DNA of 64,000 nucleotides, from positions 23,000,264 to 23,064,263 of the forward strand of contig NC_133931.1 of the NCBI RefSeq assembly GCF_031877795.1. Direction: 5' to 3'. Within the stretch, counting starts at the first letter, position 1; each line of letters opens with the position of its first letter. Position numbers and translations under genes: made by a program. The notes under the pieces are model-generated. The model was not told where the DNA came from and ran no database searches. It saw nothing but the letters and a program-made list of their open reading frames with translations. Source of the DNA: Strix aluco (lineage: Eukaryota; Chordata; Aves; Strigiformes; Strigidae). This document shows positions 28,655-58,669 of this stretch, piece by piece.

Positions 28655-28660
28655 TTTATT
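28655..28660 (-). terminator. GRHL2: GRHL2 distal poly(A) signal (candidate)
   Basis: The + strand reads TTTATT, so the - strand reads AATAAA inside an A-rich stretch. About 20-40 bases further on the - strand comes a strongly GT-rich segment (TGTTGCTGTGGTGTGT, about 28613-28632). This is the classical layout of a cleavage site. Confidence 0.6.
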
Positions 28661-29216
28661 TTTTTCCTTCTTAAAAATGTACAAAAAAATAAAATAACTG
28701 TATTTACAGTTTATCAAACCCCTCTCCCAGTTGCAACACTATTAAGTTACATGAACTATTTTCTTAATATAAAAGCACACTATTTATACATAAAGTTTCC
28801 TTGTTTGCCAGAAAGAGGGCTTGTCACAAACTTTGGCACAAACATTCTTGTTTGTATCTTGTCTCAATTCATAGGAAATGGAAGAGCATATAAACATTTC
28901 ATAAGCTTTACATTTTAAAAGTCATAAGATACTCCTTTCCAGTTCCACATCAATCAATATACAGCAACTCTGACAGCTGGGAAGTTTAGTTTTTACTAAT
29001 TGTTTGAATTAATTTACAAGATTTAAACAATCCATAGACTAAAAGAGGAAAATATACAAGAAAGACATTTGATCTCTGAATTCCTTTGACCAAAAACTTC
29101 ATGAGAGAGAACACACAGGAAAAAAAATTTTTCTTTGTAGTTTACATTTAATAGTAAAAATCCTCCAAAATGTCTTGATGGGGATGTCACTGAAAGCTTC
29201 ACTGCAAGGAAGCACT

Positions 29217-29222
29217 TTATTT
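29217..29222 (-). terminator. GRHL2: GRHL2 alternative poly(A) signal (candidate)
   Basis: AATAAA on the - strand, with only weak GT content downstream. It is a possible earlier end for GRHL2 transcripts. Confidence 0.3.
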
Positions 29223-31300
29223 TGGGGATATCAGCACCTGATTGTGTAGAAAGAAACTAAAATTTGAGATTTGGGGATTTCGTAATAAAACATCAAATGG
29301 ACGGACATAGTCCCAAATCTGTAGTGGGAACCAAAATTAGAACTTAGAAGACTATTCTCCTTTTGCACGTCTATCAGAGTCTTTCAAAACACAACATCTA
29401 CAGACACTGCGCTGCCCTAATTCTTCATAGGGAAAATTAGTTGAACAGCAAGCCACCCTTCAGGCTGCACTAGTTAAGATTCAAGACGAAAGGAAATGAG
29501 AGTTTTGTTCCTTTAAATAAACAACCACAACAGCGTCACAAAGAAACAAAAGAAGTCAAGTCAGATATTTCTGTCTCCTGCTGAACAGTAACCAAATCTT
29601 ACTTCCAATTTAAGTCATAATATTTGGAAGATCCAGCGCTAATCATCATTTTTCATTAAAAAAAAGCAACATGTATATTTTAACTGATATACATGCAAGC
29701 AGTTTGTACTCCTCAAAACCTCTGAATCAAGTAGGGCACAAGGCAGGCCACTGCTTCAGAAGTTTGCATTACTCATACTGGCCCTTTCCCATCACTTCAA
29801 TAGCCTGGTTTTGACCAACAAGGTGAACCCTGAGAGCTTGTAGCTTGTCATGACCAGCATCCAAGGTTCAATGCTCCTCCAGCAGCTGATGCTGTGACTA
29901 GAACCAAAGGGGTGCAGGGTGATGTGCTCTTAGGTGCCTGCAATGCACCCACATCTGGAGCAGAGAAACAAAGCCCTCAGACCCTAGCAGGAGGGAGATC
30001 ATCCTTAACTAGCTCTAGTTGTTGTTTTAAAATAATCTTACCATCAGGGTAAATCCTATTCATCTTTCTCAACCCTGCTACCTTCATTGTGACTGTAAAA
30101 AGGAAGTAAAGGCAGAAGCATCACCTCTCTTGTATCAGAAATTTGCACACTTTAAGATGTATTTAGAAAAGTTTTCAGTTAATCTTGGAAGCAAGTTTCC
30201 TTCTCTGCACAGTGCCTGACCAAAAGCACCTAAAACGGCAATGGAAAGATAGCTCCTTAAGCCCCAGTATTTCCTGGAGCATTGCACTTCTCACCTACAC
30301 TACTCCTTAGTGCAGGATGCTGCAGCATCCAACAGATCCCAGCACATCTCCACCCATAAGTAAGACAAAAATGTTCCATTAATCTGAGTACTGGTGCTGT
30401 CAGGACAGCCCTATCCTTCTCTGTGAACCCCAAATTCTCATTGTACTCTCTTGATGCAGCACATCTCAACTCGGGCCAGTCCCAGGCACCACAGGCATTC
30501 CCTATAAGCAAAAGAGCTTAGATGGCAGGTTGCTGGGGGAAGAAACAGGGCTCAACTCCTATGTACATTTACTCCTATGTTTCACCTGCAGCTTCTGCCC
30601 AGACATCATGACCAGCTGAGAGATCCCAGCTAATATCCTCAGAATCCCAAACACCATCAAACAACAGAGAAATACAAGAACTGACACCGCTGCTCACCAG
30701 TTCTGTGTGCTGGTCCCAGTTCCTAATGCCACCTGCCAAAAATGTCCTTTTTATCTTTAGGAAAAAAGTATCTGGGCTAAGTCAGCATAGACTTTTTATC
30801 TGAGCCTGAGCCAAGTAGAAACAAACTGAACCACCATAAATCCCCTGTATTGCCAGAATGTCTGCTCTTGAGCAGGGTAGTAAGAGCATCTTTGCTGGAG
30901 TACATATTTATAAAACGATAAGGGAATGACTACAAAACTCTGCATCAGAAGGAGAAAGAGCACATGACAAAGGAAGAGGGAGGAAGACAGAACAGACACT
31001 TTGCTTTGCAGACATATGTGTATGTTAGCCCTGACACTAACAGCCTGAACCTTTTACAGGTTCTGGTTCCACAGAAATTTTGACAGGTACCTAACATTTC
31101 TATTTAAAGTACAGATTTTAATGGGATGCTATTGCTAATGAAGTTAAGAAAGCATGCAGGAGCTTGCAGAATAATTCATGCAAAAACATGACCAAATCAG
31201 ACTGGTCAGCTATCCCAGGTACATAGGTTGAATATAAATAGCTCCGCACAGCTCAAAACACTACAGAATGAGGCCTGTTAAACTAGGCAGTGTTTCTTTA

Positions 31301-32830
31301 CAGAATCACAGAATCATCTAGGTTGGAGAGGACCTTGAAGATCATCTAGTCCAACCATTAACCTAGCATTGGCAGTTTCCAACTACACTATATCCCTCAG
31401 CGCTATGTCGACCCAACTCTTAAACACCTCCAGGGATGGGGACTCCACCACCTCCCTGGGCAGCCCATTCCAACGCCTAACAACCCGTTCTGTAAAGAAA
31501 TGCTTCCTAATATCCAGTCTAAACCTTCCCTGGCACAACTTGAGGCCATTCCCTCTTGTCCTATCACTTGTTACTTGGTTAAAGAGGCTCATCCCCAGCT
31601 CTCTGCAACCTCCTTTCAGGTAGTTGTAGAGGGCGATGAGGTCTCCCCTCAGCCTCCTCTTCTCCAGACTAAACATCCCCAGTTCCCTCAGCCGCTCCTC
31701 CTACATGTGCTCCAGACCCTTCACCAGCTTCATTGCCCTTCTCTGGACACGCTCGAGTAATTCAATGTCCTTTTTGTAGTGAGGGGCCCAAAACTGAACA
31801 CAGGAATCGAGGTGCGGCCTCACCAGTGCCGAGTACAGGGGCAAGATCACTTCCCTGTCCCTGCTGGCCATGCTATTTCTGATACAAGCCAGGATCCATT
31901 GGCCTTCTTGGCCACTTGGGCACACTGCTGGCTCATGTTCAGCCGGCTGTCAATCAACACCCCCAGGTCCCTCTCTGACTGGCAGCTCTCCAGCCACTCC
32001 TCCCCAAGCCTGTAGCGCTGCTGGGGGTTGTTGTGGCCCAAGTGCAGCACCCGGCATTTGGCCTCATTGAAACTCCTACAGTTGGCCTTAGCCCATCGCT
32101 CCAGCCTGTCCAGATCTCTCTGCAGAGCCTCCCTACCCTCGAGCAGATCAACACTCCCACCCAGCTTGGGGTCATCTGCAAACTTACTGAGGGTGCACTC
32201 GATCCCCTCGTCTAGATCATCAATAAAGATGTTAAACAGGAGTGGCCCAAAACCGAGCCCTGGGGGACACCACTCGTGACCGGCCGCCAACTGGATTTAA
32301 CTCCATTCACCACAACTCTCTGGGCCCGGCCATCCAGCCAGTTTTTTACCCAGCAAAGCGTGTGCCCATCCAAGCCACGAGCAGCCAGTTTTCCCAGGAG
32401 AATGCTGTGGGAAATGGTGTCAAAGGCCTTACTGAAGTCAAGGTAAACTACATCCACAGCCTTTCCCTCATCCAATAAGCAGGTCACCCTGTCATAGAAG
32501 GAGATCAGGTTTGTCAGGCAGGACCTGCCTTTCATAAACCCATGCTGACTGGGCCTGATCATCTGGTTGTCCCGCATGTGTTGTGTGATGGTACTCAGGA
32601 TGAGCTGCTCCATCAGCTTTCTGGGCACTGACGTCAAGCTGACAGGCCTGTAATTTCCTGCATCATCCTTCCGACCCTTCTTATATATGGGCATCACATT
32701 GGCCAGTTTCCAATCTGTCGGGACCTCCCCGGTCAGCCAGGACTGCTGGTAAATGATGGAAAGTGGCTTGGCAAGCACCCCAGCCAGCTCCTTCAGCAGC
32801 CTCGGGTGTATCCCATCAGGTCCCAAATTA
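31301..32830 (-). mobile_element. CR1 non-LTR retrotransposon, 5'-truncated, in sense within the GRHL2 3' UTR region
   Basis: Read on the - strand, the copy begins at about 32830 inside ORF2 (GPDGIHPRLLKEL). It continues through reverse transcriptase motifs NYRPVSLTS, HGFMKGRSC, YLDFSKAFDT and [10 protein letters not shown], then FADD (kept, followed by PKLGG). The C-terminal region ([24 protein letters not shown]) and [12 protein letters not shown] come next. It ends at 31301 with ATTCTGTG-type units. At least two frame changes (near 32212-32290 and 31850-31925) and a stop near 31700 break the frame. A 204-codon stretch (32212-32826) is still open, so it is less decayed than the copy at 27.3 kb. 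It has the same orientation as GRHL2. Confidence 0.95.
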
Positions 32831-34489
32831 TGCCATTAACCATCTAATAAAAAAAGATTCTGTGACTAAATGAAAAAAAAAAGATTTCAGAAGGAAAAAT
32901 AATAAACTCTAAAGGCTGCATGTAGGAAAGGACCCACATTTCTGTCGCACAGGATCCATACAGAGAATAAAATGATTGCAGCTGAAACTCACAGGACTGT
33001 ATGCTGAATGAGGAGCTCTCTATGATAGCCAGAGGAGCTGGAAAGAAGACAGGTGCTGGGTTTGCATATGCTAGGGACATTCAGGCCTTGAACCTTTTTC
33101 CTGGTATGATTTTAGCCTGCAACTTTTTCTCTTTACAGAATTCATGAGACAGGGGTGGAATTTGACAGGATAACCTTGTAGTTCAACTTGGGTTCAGACC
33201 CAGTCCTTGTGAGAGAGACCTATTTCCCCACCTCAGTTGTGGGATACTCAGTCTCTAGTGGTAAAATTGTTCCAGTTTCGATAAAATATTTACATCAAGC
33301 CCAGGTTTATACCTCACCCAACTGTCTTAAGAATCAAAACAGAATCATTCAATGGAGATACAAGAGCAAGTACCCTTAAGAAGAAGAGTTTGAAGTCCTG
33401 TTTCTTACAGTCTATAGGAATGCTTTAATGAGCAGAAAGCACCTTTCCCTCCACAGGCTTGAGAAAAGCCCACTTTGAGAGCCTTCACTTCACCAACAGA
33501 ACAGGCAGAAGTTCCTTCTGTACCTCCAGGCACACCAGGCAGCAGAGACATGGTGCCTTTTGGATTTGGTGACAGCTGGATGGGACACTCAGGTATCCAC
33601 AGCTAGGACTTGGGCACCTAAGTTGGGTCCCATTGTGCCAGAGCATTCCAGACCCTGTAGCACAGTTTGCTCCAAGATTTCAGTATAAAACTGGGTGGAC
33701 AAGGGTGAAGCATATGAGTGCAGATGCAGTTATCAGCTTCTCAGTACACACTCCTTAACAGATTGCAGCAATCTAATCCTCTAGGAAAGATTCTGTTAAA
33801 CCCTAAACCCAATACATACAAGAACATAGTGGCAGTAAACATGCCCACATACAGTAGTTAAAATATATTATTGCATATTATAAACATTATATACAAGGTT
33901 AAAATGGTTTCTTTACCATTTACTTACAAGTGACATTTGTAGCTGAATGCCTTACTTACAAGTCCTCATTGCTACGTGCTGAGAACTACCAGAGGTATTT
34001 GGCAAGACTATACACTATAGAGAGATATGGATCCATCTGAGCAAGTGAACTCTGTCAGCCACTTTCCCCATTTTTAGCACTGCACCAGTTTTTTTGGAAT
34101 GATGGAGAGAACTACTGGTAAAGTGATTTACACCAGATTTCTGAAACTAGACAAGCATGGTTCCTTAACATGTTTTAGAATAAGCTTATCCACACTGAAG
34201 TATGGATTAAAATGTTGTTTTTCACATTTGGTTACAAATCTGGGGGCTGGTAACTGCTTGTACACTAGAGAGTGGGGAACAATAAATAAGGGACCAGGTT
34301 AACATGAGTGGCCTTGTGCTTGACAAACCCAAGTCTATGTGCAGTGGGTGCACATATGCAGAATGGACAGTATTTTCAAAGCAGTCTTGTAACAGTCTCT
34401 GATCAATGTCTGTCAAGTTCCCGAGGAATCTTCTACTTTCCAAGAAGGATGAAATGCTGTGGTTCCTTACAAAAAGGCTCTGTCTCAGG

Positions 34490-35812
<1,323 letters not shown>

Positions 35813-35877
35813 CCCTTTTTGCTCTTCTTATAAAGTTTTGCAATCTTTTCAACTGGCAGCCCATATTTCTCAGAGAT
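35813..35877 (-). CDS. GRHL2: GRHL2 penultimate coding exon
   Basis: The 65-base exon encodes [22 protein letters not shown], the basic helix region of the dimerisation domain, identical to the mammalian protein as I remember it. It starts in phase 0 after TTTCAG (acceptor at 35878) and ends two bases into a Gly codon before a GTAAGT donor. The next exon supplies the third base. Confidence 0.96.
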
Positions 35878-47635
<11,758 letters not shown>

Positions 47636-47730
47636 CTCTTTTCAGGCCTTCTTCTTTCATTTGTTTCAAAGGGGATGGACCAAACTCCTCCTCCACAGGC
47701 CGGAACATCCTTTTGACCAGGACACTGCTA
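47636..47730 (-). CDS. GRHL2: GRHL2 coding exon: linker between DNA-binding and dimerisation domains
   Basis: The 95-base exon encodes [20 protein letters not shown] and [11 protein letters not shown], the acidic/basic linker after the DNA-binding domain. Its first base completes a Gly codon begun in the 32-base exon, and its last base begins the Val codon of the following exon. The acceptor is TTTTCTAG and the donor GTAACA. It is the most divergent of the exons here relative to mammals (for example Ser-Pro-Leu where I recall Val-Pro-Ser), consistent with a linker. Confidence 0.95.
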
Positions 47731-49187
47731 CTAGAAAACACAGAACAGGGACCATGACAGTAAAACTGTGCTCCCAGGAGGAAAGGAGACAACAGCAGCA
47801 GTCATGACTCACTTTGCACTCTGGCAAAAAACCCACTAGCTACTCAAGTAGCACCAGACCAGAAACTGCAAGGGTTTAGGTTCTGATGCTTATCTGAACT
47901 CTTCAGGCCTCTCAAATTGCCCAGACTGACAGGAAAATATGCTCCAATATTACATATTATTTTGAAAACCCCAAAGGCACTTAACTTTTTAAATATTGAG
48001 GGAAGATTAGTGGGGAGGAAGAAACAGCTAAATAAGGAGCTGAACCCACATTTACACATTAATTCACATCCTCTTTGGGGTCAAGGATACAGCCTTGAGG
48101 AAACGCCAGCAGTGTTTCTAAAATCCGAGACCATACAAGCCAACAAGTTCAAAAGAAATAAGATGCTGGGCCAGATTCAGCCCGAAGCTGCGACACGCTC
48201 CACTGGGGAAGCTGAGGGCTGAAGGCACTATGGCCGCCCCCTCCCCTTGGCGTAGCTCTGGCAGGACTCGGTGTCTCCTTTTAGTCTTGGAGGAGAGAAC
48301 TGAAGCCAATGTGCTTGGCGCAATAAACCCCTTGTTTCTTGAATTCCATCATGAGCCTTATGAATATTAGCTTCATGAAAGAAACAAAAAGGGCCTCATG
48401 TTTTCAAATCAATGTTAGCTGCAAGTGCCCGGCCACTCCCTACCACGGGCCATTTTTTGCAGGCTTCTGTGAGTGCACTTACTTGTCTTACTCCAAACTC
48501 TCAGATTTGAGGGCACTCACTTGGGATTCAAGCAATTTATGGAAGTATGGGGTTTGCACACATTACAGTTAATACTGGCTGAACTTCAGCCACGCATATT
48601 AAAGCCCTTATTTCATAACATCTCTAACTCTTTTAGGGACTTTCTGCAATTCTTCCAGTCTCTCCAAAGCCATATAGGGGGTGCTCCCATTTCCAACCTT
48701 CCCCCTTCCCAGGATCTCCCATTCTCTTTCTGCCTTTCTCTTCTGGCATTCTCTCTGCAGTTCCTGTATTTGCCACATACACACATGTGCACTGCTAAAC
48801 AGCTTTCAGGAATGCAGTGAACTTCAGTGCTTCATTAAAAAATTCCTAGGTTTTAAATTATTTGAGAATCCTTATATATAAAAAAGGCACTCTTATCAAA
48901 TACATTGTTCTGTCCCTGTATTGAACCTTATGGTTCTTTAAACTGTTTTACTTGGAAATGTAATAAAAAATAGATATAAAAAGCAGCCAGTTCACATGAA
49001 GGATAAGGAAGTTACTATTAAATAAACCTCCCTCTGAGTTCTACATATTATTCACCTAGTTACCGATGGGAGAACATGAGGGAAGGGGGAGAAAGGGAAT
49101 CAGTTTTATCTGATTTTGTGTTTTGTGCCTGCTTTCTATGAGTTTGAACTGTTAACTACAAAGCTTGTGAAACAATAAATGGCTTAC
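47731..49187 (-). other. GRHL2: GRHL2 intron
   Basis: The intron is 1.5 kb with a GTAAGC donor and TTTTCTAG acceptor. Nothing else was recognised. Confidence 0.93.
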
Positions 49188-49219
49188 CCTTCTCTCTCAT
49201 CATCTGTATTATAGTAAAC
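49188..49219 (-). CDS. GRHL2: GRHL2 32-base microexon
   Basis: The exon encodes VYYNTDDEREG, with the Gly codon split after two bases. The acceptor is CCCTTCTAG and the donor GTAAGC. Flanking phases match exactly: it begins in phase 0 after ...RTGQ and ends with GG, completed by T in the next exon. The peptide is identical to that in mammalian GRHL2 as I know it. Its length is not a multiple of three, so skipping it would shift the frame and remove the dimerisation domain. Confidence 0.95.
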
Positions 49220-51445
49220 CTAGAAGGGTGGAAAAAAACCCAATTATTCCCAAAACTCAGACACCTGCTTAACAGAATAACTTCAAAAGAGAGAAAAGAC
49301 AACAAGTGGTTTGCAGTTTTTCATTTGTTAAAAATGCTTTTCCTTCCATAAGACACAAACATCTCTAGTTCTAATAGTGATCTGGAAAAAGCGTGGCCTA
49401 GAAAAACTGCTGTTGAATATCATCTAGTGGAAGTATACCAAAGCATTTTGACAGACATTGCCCTCTTTCCTGGTTTATATCGTTTTCCCAATTATTTCAC
49501 AATCCTCTAAATCAGATCAGTACTCACCTAAATTACCACTAATACAATTTAAGCCACAACACTCACAAGCTTTTGTATATATTTAATACTGTCTGAAAAT
49601 CTAATTAAACTATAAAGATCAACATTAAACTACAGACCTAATGGAAATACAATTGCTAATGGTACAACTGAACTTTTTTGCACAGGCTGTGAGCAGAAGC
49701 TCAAGTCCAGACCATTGTTTTGTGTAAATCAGTATAGCTCACAGTCATTGGAACCAAATTTACAACAGCAGCAAATGCAGCTAACAGTAGGAGGGGAGGT
49801 ATAAAATCACAGTCTGTTGTTAAAGGCTTTACAGAACAGTCAGACAAATTCCTCACAATGTGCCTGCACCACAGGTCTGCACCAACAAGTGTACCAGCAT
49901 TCCAGCTGCTGAGTTCCTGTGCGAGTGTGGGGCGAAGGCAGGGCACTGAAGCCCTGCATTCTGCGGGAGCAGAGCAAGGCATCTCGGGCACATTTCCAGC
50001 ACTTGTGCTGGCAAGACTCAGAGCACCTCGGCTCTCAAGGGGAGCCTTCACTTCTGAACCTGTACAGTGAAAACAGCTCAGAGGGGTGTGTGTGTGTGCA
50101 AAGCTGAGGTCTGTAACTCATTCTATGACCAGGACCTGAAAGTGGCTACGCTTTCATAGTAAAACATTCATAAATAATAAATTATTGGCATAATAAAGCA
50201 TTCTTATATTAAGTAGTACACAAAACAATTGAAAAGTTCAGAATAGCAAGAATGTCGATACTGCAACCTATACAGCAGTAAAAGATAGGGCTGAATATTG
50301 CCTAAGAGCTAGCAAACTGGGATATCTTCCAGTTAGTTTAGAAAATTATTTACATGGTTACATATCCTAAGGAATGCTTCCACCTTCTCCTGTTTTGAGA
50401 CAAATCCACATTCTGGTTTGAAAGCCATGAGGACAGAAGGTACCCAGCACTGATATGTGAGTGGGCGTCTTTCCAATTTTGGAGAGTAAGACAGTGACAG
50501 CTGTGATTGCAATGTCTGCGCTCTTTGTGCTTTGCTCTACCACATTTCTCACTGCTTTAAAATAAATGACAATTCCAACACTCCGTGTCATTTAATCTTC
50601 ATTATTATAATATTTTGCAGCAAAAGGCATGTAAAATTTCCTCATCTACTATTTGTCTTTATAAACACACGCATAAAGGTCTCAGTCTACTCCCTGAGAC
50701 GTTAATAAATAACAGGTTCATATTCAAAAAAATGTTAGAGCTGGCCCCCCAGTTCAGGTTTGCAATTTCCCAGCAAGCAATAAAGTAGGCCTTAAAAGAA
50801 TCAAGTCAGCAAAGACTTCCTCACACTTATTGGTAATAATGACTCCATGACTTCTGCACTAAGCCAATACTGAATACTAACATCAGCATGATAGGTTTTT
50901 ACTTTGTAGACCGAAAATATTTTCTTCCAAGGAATTCCCAGATCTCTAGGTGATGCCGACAGAAAATGGGCAGTGGTGTTTAGTGAGCCTAATCTTGACC
51001 TCCTTATACATGTAAGAGGCTTGGTCTTTGTTTTCAGTTGTCACGGGGAGTAGGATCTCTGCTACCACAAGGTGGCACTTCATTTCATCAAGCCAAACAG
51101 CAAATTCAAAACCAGATTTTCTCTCAGTCGAAAATCAACCTTCTATTTCAAAATTCTTGACTATTTGTTCCATTCATTCCTTCTAGCAAAAGAATGGCAA
51201 AACCGTAACAAACACAATCTAGCCGGTTGTTAATGAAGTATAAACTCCTTTTTTTACACCCAGAACTTGGAAAGGCACTTGTCTCAAGGTCTTTTTTAAG
51301 CGACTCACCAAGAGCTGCATTTACCAAAACAAGAGCTGAAACCAACAGCCCCCAGGAACAGAGCTCTGTCTTCCTAAAACCTGCTTTGGAGTGCATGTGG
51401 CCAGACAGCAGGCAGGCCCTGGTTCATCTCATTAACATTTCCTAC
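49220..51445 (-). other. GRHL2: GRHL2 intron
   Basis: The intron is 2.2 kb with a GTAGGA donor and CTTCTAG acceptor. It includes a short GT repeat (50086-50098). Nothing else was recognised. Confidence 0.92.
50086..50098. repeat. Short (GT)n microsatellite
   Basis: Six to seven GT units lie in a GRHL2 intron. Confidence 0.8.
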
Positions 51446-51582
51446 CTGTCCAGTTCTTTGTAGGTTTCCAAAGTGAACATCCGGGATGAAGAGAACTGGC
51501 TGCGAATCCAGGTCAGCCATTGTTTTAAAGAAGGTGATATCGCTCTTTTTTTGCAGAGGGAGTGCACTCAGCTTCCCTTCAG
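51446..51582 (-). CDS. GRHL2: GRHL2 coding exon: end of DNA-binding domain
   Basis: The 137-base exon encodes [39 protein letters not shown] and LQRTGQ. This is the C-terminal part of the grainyhead/CP2 DNA-binding domain. The first two bases complete a Ser codon begun in the previous exon, and it ends on a whole Gln codon before GTAGGA. The acceptor used is CCTAGCAG at 51583-51590. An AG four bases further into the intron, at 51587-51588, would break the frame. Confidence 0.96.
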
Positions 51583-51672
51583 CTGCTAGGAGGATCACAA
51601 AGCAACATGGTTATGAAAGGAGGCATGTTAAGGGTGTCTTTGTACCAAACCAGAAAGGCCCACCTTACTCAC
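51583..51672 (-). other. GRHL2: GRHL2 short intron (90 bases)
   Basis: The intron is unusually short, 90 bases, with a GTGAGT donor and TAGCAG acceptor. It is close to the minimum for vertebrate splicing and far smaller than the other GRHL2 introns here. Confidence 0.93.
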
Positions 51673-51760
51673 AGTTATTACACGATGCTTGGGATGCCTG
51701 GCCTTTGCCTTTCTTCCTGTTCTGCTTCCTCTCTTCATCTCGGATTTTCCTTTCTGCTCC
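51673..51760 (-). CDS. GRHL2: GRHL2 coding exon: basic segment of DNA-binding domain
   Basis: The 88-base exon encodes [20 protein letters not shown] and QASQASCNN, plus one base of the next codon. This Lys/Arg-rich stretch follows the FCDKG strand of the DNA-binding domain and could also serve in nuclear targeting. It enters in phase 0 after GCATCAG and leaves before GTGAGT. The end ([10 protein letters not shown]) differs slightly from the mammalian sequence, which I recall as QASQTQCNSS. Confidence 0.96.
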
Positions 51761-57729
<5,969 letters not shown>

Positions 57730-58669
57730 TTAAGTTTGGATCAGGAGCTCACATTTGAGGTGAATCATTTGATTGTCCCAACTTACCATGCTTTGATTCA
57801 CACTAGAGAGTTCAGAGTGCACGAGCTGGATTCTTTTTGGAAGACCCAGACCAGAAGATGTGTCCTAGGAACACACCCCACATGCTCCAGCCGCTAATGG
57901 TTGCTGACTGATGGGAACTGACTAAAGATAATCTGAGATAAAACCTCCTAAAAATGTGCCTTACATAGGTGTCAGATCTTTAGCCCTGACTTGTTTCACT
58001 CTACAAACCTGCTCTGTATGTTTGCACTATTTGATAATATAGACATAGCAAGATTATCTTGCATTGTCCTTTCCAGCTGTCTTTTGGTCTGGCTTGTTCT
58101 TCTGACAGCTCACAATTTAAATTCAGTGTGGCCAAAGATAAGTCCTACCCTTTTTTTTTATTTTACAAATTCTTTTCACACTCTCATTGGCAGTACCCCT
58201 TCCTCCATCCCATCAACAGATACTCCTGATCTTCACTGTCTTCAATTTCAGAAATGCATTTCACCCTGTCTTTCAAACTGGGAAGGAATTTCTCAAGCAT
58301 TTATAAAACTACTCCCTACTTCTTTCTCAACAGTCCCCTTTGCCATGTAGCATCCATGAAACTTGACATTGCCCTCAGTTCCTGCCAACCCCCTTGCCTG
58401 TCTTTGCTTCAGAAATCCATCTCATGCTTTCCTTCTATGCCCATTTACGTTTGTTGATAGTCACCAGTCATCTGCTCTCTAATCTCCATTGGTACCATGA
58501 GACAAGGTGTGTCTCATCTGCCATGTGTTTGTACAAGACCTGGGAGAAGGGTCTCTCACCACCAAGTCTCCCAAGGACTATTCTGATTCAAAGCAAGCAT
58601 TGTGAACTGAAATATCATTGTTATCTTCCAGTCAGGATAGTGTGCATGAAACCTGAGAGATGAAACAAG

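Larger units (their letters stand above)
28635..34489 (-). other. GRHL2: GRHL2 3' UTR (probable)
   Basis: On the - strand this follows the GRHL2 stop codon (34490-34492) with no further coding exon. Most of it is AT-rich unique sequence. A 1.5 kb sense CR1 copy (31301-32830) interrupts it. Poly(A) signals on this strand occur at 29217-29222 and, with a much better context, at 28655-28660. Without the CR1 the UTR would be about 4.3 kb, somewhat longer than the roughly 3 kb I recall for mammalian GRHL2. An alternative is an earlier end upstream of the CR1, but I saw no AATAAA on this strand between 34489 and 32830. Confidence 0.5.

Noticed and set aside
31779-32478. Several + strand open frames of 60-86 codons
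   Set aside because: They are complementary-strand shadows of the CR1 reverse transcriptase at 31301-32830.
33790-33815. Telomere-like repeat (TTAAACCCTAAACCC)
   Set aside because: Only about two units, of the plant-type heptamer rather than the vertebrate TTAGGG hexamer. Chance.
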